From contig CAKZPV010000002.1 of the NCBI GenBank assembly GCA_937139405.1, positions 62,001-126,000 on the forward strand: 64,000 nt of DNA, written 5' to 3'. Below the pieces are notes generated by a model that saw nothing but the letters and a program-made list of their open reading frames with translations, ran no database searches and had not been told where the DNA came from. This stretch comes from an uncultured Nitrospirota bacterium (GTDB taxonomy: Bacteria > Nitrospirota > Nitrospiria > Nitrospirales > UBA8639). The translations under genes were made by a program, and so were the position numbers. Of this stretch, positions 61,284 to 64,000 are shown piece after piece (within the stretch, counting starts at the first letter, position 1; the number at the start of each line of letters is the position of its first letter).

Positions 61284-64000
61284 ACGTGATTCAAGCCGCC
61301 ATTCGTTATCCGGTGACGACCACCGTTGGTGTGTTGTTCGTGGTGTTGTTCGGTGTCGTGTCTTTGCTGCGCTTACCCATTCAACTGACACCAGACGTCA
61401 CGAAAGAAGAAATAACCGTCGACACTCGATGGCATGGAGCCAGTTCTCACGAAATTGAGAGAGAAATCATTGATGAGCAAGAAGAGCAGCTAAAGGGTGT
61501 CCAGGGTCTTGAGAAAATGTTTTCCGAGAGCTCCTTTGGCAGTGGGAGAATTATCTTGCGGTTCCCGGCGGGAACAGATCCCGATGCCTCTCTCCTCCTC
61601 GTTTCCAATCGTCTGAATCAAGTGAAGGAATATCCGGACGAAACCGACGAGCCGGTCTTGAGCAGCGCTGATTCTGCGGGATCAGCCATAGGATGGTTTA
61701 TTTTCGAATCCGTAGAGAATAACCCTGTGGCCATCGACACGATGTATGACTACGCAGAAGATGTGATTAAAGCCAGGTTTGAACGGGTGTCGGGAGTGGC
61801 AGCATCGAACGTCTACGGTGGGCGTGAGCGGGAAATGCAAGTGTTGGTAGATCCTGCCAAATTAGCAGCGCGTTCTCTCACCTGGCTTGATTTGGCTCGA
61901 GCCTTGGATCAAGAGAACCGAGATTTCAGTGGCGGTGACTTTGATGAAGGTAAGCGTTCATATGTCGTGCGAACTGTGGGTGAATACCAAACGCCGGAAG
62001 ATATTGAATCAGTCATCATAGCACGCCGCAATGGAGCACCTGTCTATGTTCGCGATGTTGCGACGGTGAAGCTCGATTACAAAGACCCGACAAATGTTGT
62101 GCGGCAAAGCGGCAAGCCATGCATTGCGATCAATGCGGTGCGTCAACCTGGAGCGAACGTTCTTGAAATAATGGATGGTTTGCGAGAAGCCGTGCGTGAA
62201 CTCAATGAGGCACGGTTGAATCCACGCGGCTTTAAACTCTATCAAGTCTATGATGAGACAGATTACATCTATAGTTCTTTGTCGTTGGTTCAACAAAACT
62301 TAGTCGTCGGGAGTTTGTTGGCGATCATGGTGCTCTATTTGTTTTTACGAACGGGGAGTACGACCCTGGTGATTGGTTTAGCCATTCCCATTAGCATCAT
62401 GGGGACGTTTATCGCACTCTGGCTCTTAGAACGCAATTTAAATGTCATTAGCTTAGCAGGGATGACTTTTGCCGCTGGGATGTTGGTCGACAACTCTATC
62501 GTGGTGTTGGAAAATATTTATCGACATCGAGAGTCGGGAAAATCACTTGTTCAAGCTGCGTACGATGGAACGACAGAAGTCTGGGGAGCGGTGTTGGCTA
62601 GTACTCTGACGACCATTGCCGTCTTTATTCCGATTGTATTTATTGAAGAACAATCGGGACAACTCTTTCGAGATATTGCCATCGCGATTAGTGCAGGAGT
62701 CGGTCTCAGCTTGTTGGTTTCTATTACGGTGATTTCCAGTTTGTCCGCGAGAATTCTGACGACACGCAAAGTGCACGATGACGCATCAACGAATCAAGGG
62801 TTCACGGGTGCTGGATTTGATGCGCTGGGGTTTTCGGATGAGTTGACTGCTCCTGGACCTCGTACTCTAGCGGATCGTGTCAGTATGCTCGTATCGAAAA
62901 TTTGTGGCAATGCGACGCATCGGCTCATCACGATTGTCGGCCTCATCTCAATGTCGTGTGTTTTTGCCTGGATGTTGGTACCTCAAGCCGAATATTTGCC
63001 TACTGGGAATCGAAATCTTGTCATCGGCATCCTTCTGCCTCCGCCAGGTTATAACATGGAGACTTTCGTCAAAATGGGGCATACGATTGAATCAGTCTTG
63101 AGTCCCTATTGGTCTGCCAAGCCTGGCACTTCTGAAGAATCTGAATTAGATGGACCGAGCATCAGAAATTTTTTCTATGTGGCTCGAGGGCGAATGGTGT
63201 TCATGGGAGCGCGGACAAATGAGGATGGGCGCGCCAAAGAGCTGATTCCTCTCATGCGACGTGCCACAGCCGATTTGCCAGGGGTCATCAGTATTATTAC
63301 ACAACGTAGTTTGTTTCAACGAGGATTAGGTGAAGGCCGGAATATTGATATGGAAATAACCGGGCCGGATTTGAATGTCTTGGTGGCATTGGGTGGGAAA
63401 ATTTTCCAGCAAGTAAAAGGGATCATGCCGGGAGCTCAGGTTCGACCGAAGCCTAGCTTGGATTTGGGTACACCGGAACTTCATGTGAAGTTACGTCGTG
63501 ATCGCGCGGCTGATCTCCAACTCACAAATCAAGAACTCGGTTTTACTATTGATGCGTTGGTGGATGGGGCGAAGGCGAGTGATTTTAAGTATGAAGGCGA
63601 TGAAATTGATTTGACGGTTCGTGGGGAAGACCGTTATGCCACGCGGACTCAAGATATTGAAAAGATTCCCATTCATACTCCGGGAGGGCGATTAACGACG
63701 GTGGGAGCAATTGCGAATGTGAAATTGGTTCCGGGTCCGGAACAGATCAATCACATTGAACGGGAGCGAGCGATTGTCATTTCAGTTATTCCACCAGCTG
63801 AGATGCCCATCGAAGCGGCCATGGCTCTGTTGCAGCAACAAGTCATTACCCCAATAAAAGAAGAAGGGTCTTTAGGCCAATTGTATAATATTAGTCTGTC
63901 TGGAACCGCGGATGATCTCACGAAGACCTATGATGCCCTAAAATGGAACTTGCTATTGGCGCTGTTAATTACCTATTTGTTGATTGCTGCATTATTTGAA
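61280..64000 (+). CDS. RND-family efflux transporter, C-terminus beyond window
   Basis: Exactly 907 codons are visible from the ATG at 61280 to base 64000, with no stop, so the gene continues right. It has the RND start (AAIRYPVTTTVGVLFVVLFGVVSLLRLPIQLTPDV), porter domains and the first helix bundle (VVGSLLAIMVLYLFLRTGSTTLVIGLAIPISIMGTFI). The proton-relay helix reads GMTFAAGMLVDNSIVVLENI, with one Asp where AcrB has an Asp pair. A second half begins at RLITIVGLISMSCVF. It is probably proton-driven and exports drugs or lipids; the substrate is unknown. Confidence 0.95.
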   Translation, partial: MNVIQAAIRYPVTTTVGVLFVVLFGVVSLLRLPIQLTPDVTKEEITVDTRWHGASSHEIEREIIDEQEEQLKGVQGLEKMFSESSFGSGRIILRFPAGTDPDASLLLVSNRLNQVKEYPDETDEPVLSSADSAGSAIGWFIFESVENNPVAIDTMYDYAEDVIKARFERVSGVAASNVYGGREREMQVLVDPAKLAARSLTWLDLARALDQENRDFSGGDFDEGKRSYVVRTVGEYQTPEDIESVIIARRNGAPVYVRDVATVKLDYKDPTNVVRQSGKPCIAINAVRQPGANVLEIMDGLREAVRELNEARLNPRGFKLYQVYDETDYIYSSLSLVQQNLVVGSLLAIMVLYLFLRTGSTTLVIGLAIPISIMGTFIALWLLERNLNVISLAGMTFAAGMLVDNSIVVLENIYRHRESGKSLVQAAYDGTTEVWGAVLASTLTTIAVFIPIVFIEEQSGQLFRDIAIAISAGVGLSLLVSITVISSLSARILTTRKVHDDASTNQGFTGAGFDALGFSDELTAPGPRTLADRVSMLVSKICGNATHRLITIVGLISMSCVFAWMLVPQAEYLPTGNRNLVIGILLPPPGYNMETFVKMGHTIESVLSPYWSAKPGTSEESELDGPSIRNFFYVARGRMVFMGARTNEDGRAKELIPLMRRATADLPGVISIITQRSLFQRGLGEGRNIDMEITGPDLNVLVALGGKIFQQVKGIMPGAQVRPKPSLDLGTPELHVKLRRDRAADLQLTNQELGFTIDALVDGAKASDFKYEGDEIDLTVRGEDRYATRTQDIEKIPIHTPGGRLTTVGAIANVKLVPGPEQINHIERERAIVISVIPPAEMPIEAAMALLQQQVITPIKEEGSLGQLYNISLSGTADDLTKTYDALKWNLLLALLITYLLIAALFE

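Noticed and set aside
1-64000. tRNA, rRNA, CRISPR arrays and insertion sequences
   Set aside because: No cloverleaf, rRNA core motif, regularly spaced repeats or transposase frame was recognised by eye in the gaps.

Overview
The window comes from a Gram-negative bacterium: it encodes outer-membrane proteins, lipoproteins, RND and TolC-type efflux, and a TpsB transporter. Base composition is near 50% GC by eye. The gene set fits a Nitrospirota (Nitrospira-like) lineage: an IscRSUA-HscBA-IscX cluster, a Fur/rubrerythrin/CCG-Fe-S/DUF3501 operon, DUF502, a PuuD-like membrane protein and many small lineage-type hypotheticals. That assignment is inference from gene content only. I saw no rRNA, tRNA, CRISPR array or intact insertion sequence.

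Layout. 1-6.2 kb: an envelope/exoprotein module resembling clusters common in cyanobacteria, with a TPR-CHAT protease-like protein (cut by the window edge), a DUF928 protein, a degenerate OmpA-like protein and a two-partner-secretion TpsB transporter. 6.4-12.6 kb: the complete ISC iron-sulfur assembly cluster, with ferredoxin transcribed divergently from iscR across a compact shared promoter region. 12.6-15.0 kb: PBP1A. 15.2-16.2 kb: peroxiredoxin and a thioredoxin-like protein. 16.3-17.5 kb: a tandem-domain QueD-like protein and a second A-type Fe-S carrier. 17.7-20.6 kb: an oxidative-stress operon (PerR-like Fur, rubrerythrin, CCG-domain Fe-S protein, DUF3501) with a readable promoter and overlapping operator. 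20.6-25.2 kb: a cobalamin-binding-type protein, a lone Lrp/AsnC ligand domain, a PuuD-like membrane protein with a 30-residue membrane microprotein, a 3-methyladenine glycosylase and a SagB-type oxidoreductase. 25.3-31.3 kb: topoisomerase IV (parC-parE) and a LytM peptidase. 31.8-34.6 kb: MreB, a PQQ-type sugar dehydrogenase and two zinc-ribbon miniproteins.

34.8-37.2 kb is a decay zone. It holds a broken mscS gene (one stop, three frameshifts) and a broken FmdB-type zinc-ribbon gene (a Cys codon turned to TGA plus a one-base loss) between small intact genes. 37.3-46.7 kb carries an FG-GAP repeat exoprotein, hydantoinase/oxoprolinase subunits A and B, two secreted proteins, and 3 kb further on a diverged orphan copy of the hydantoinase-B C-terminus that supplies the start region of the next gene. 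47-52.8 kb: an M48 peptidase with a DUF898 membrane protein, a lipoprotein and Lon.

The right end has two independent efflux operons, each led by a TetR regulator with a clear inverted-repeat operator at its promoter: a DevBCA-like ABC exporter plus outer-membrane factor (53-58 kb), and an RND adaptor plus pump that runs off the window (59.4-64 kb). Iron-sulfur biogenesis, peroxide defence (peroxiredoxin, rubrerythrin, PerR) and efflux dominate the window, which suits an aerobic, Fe-S-rich metabolism.
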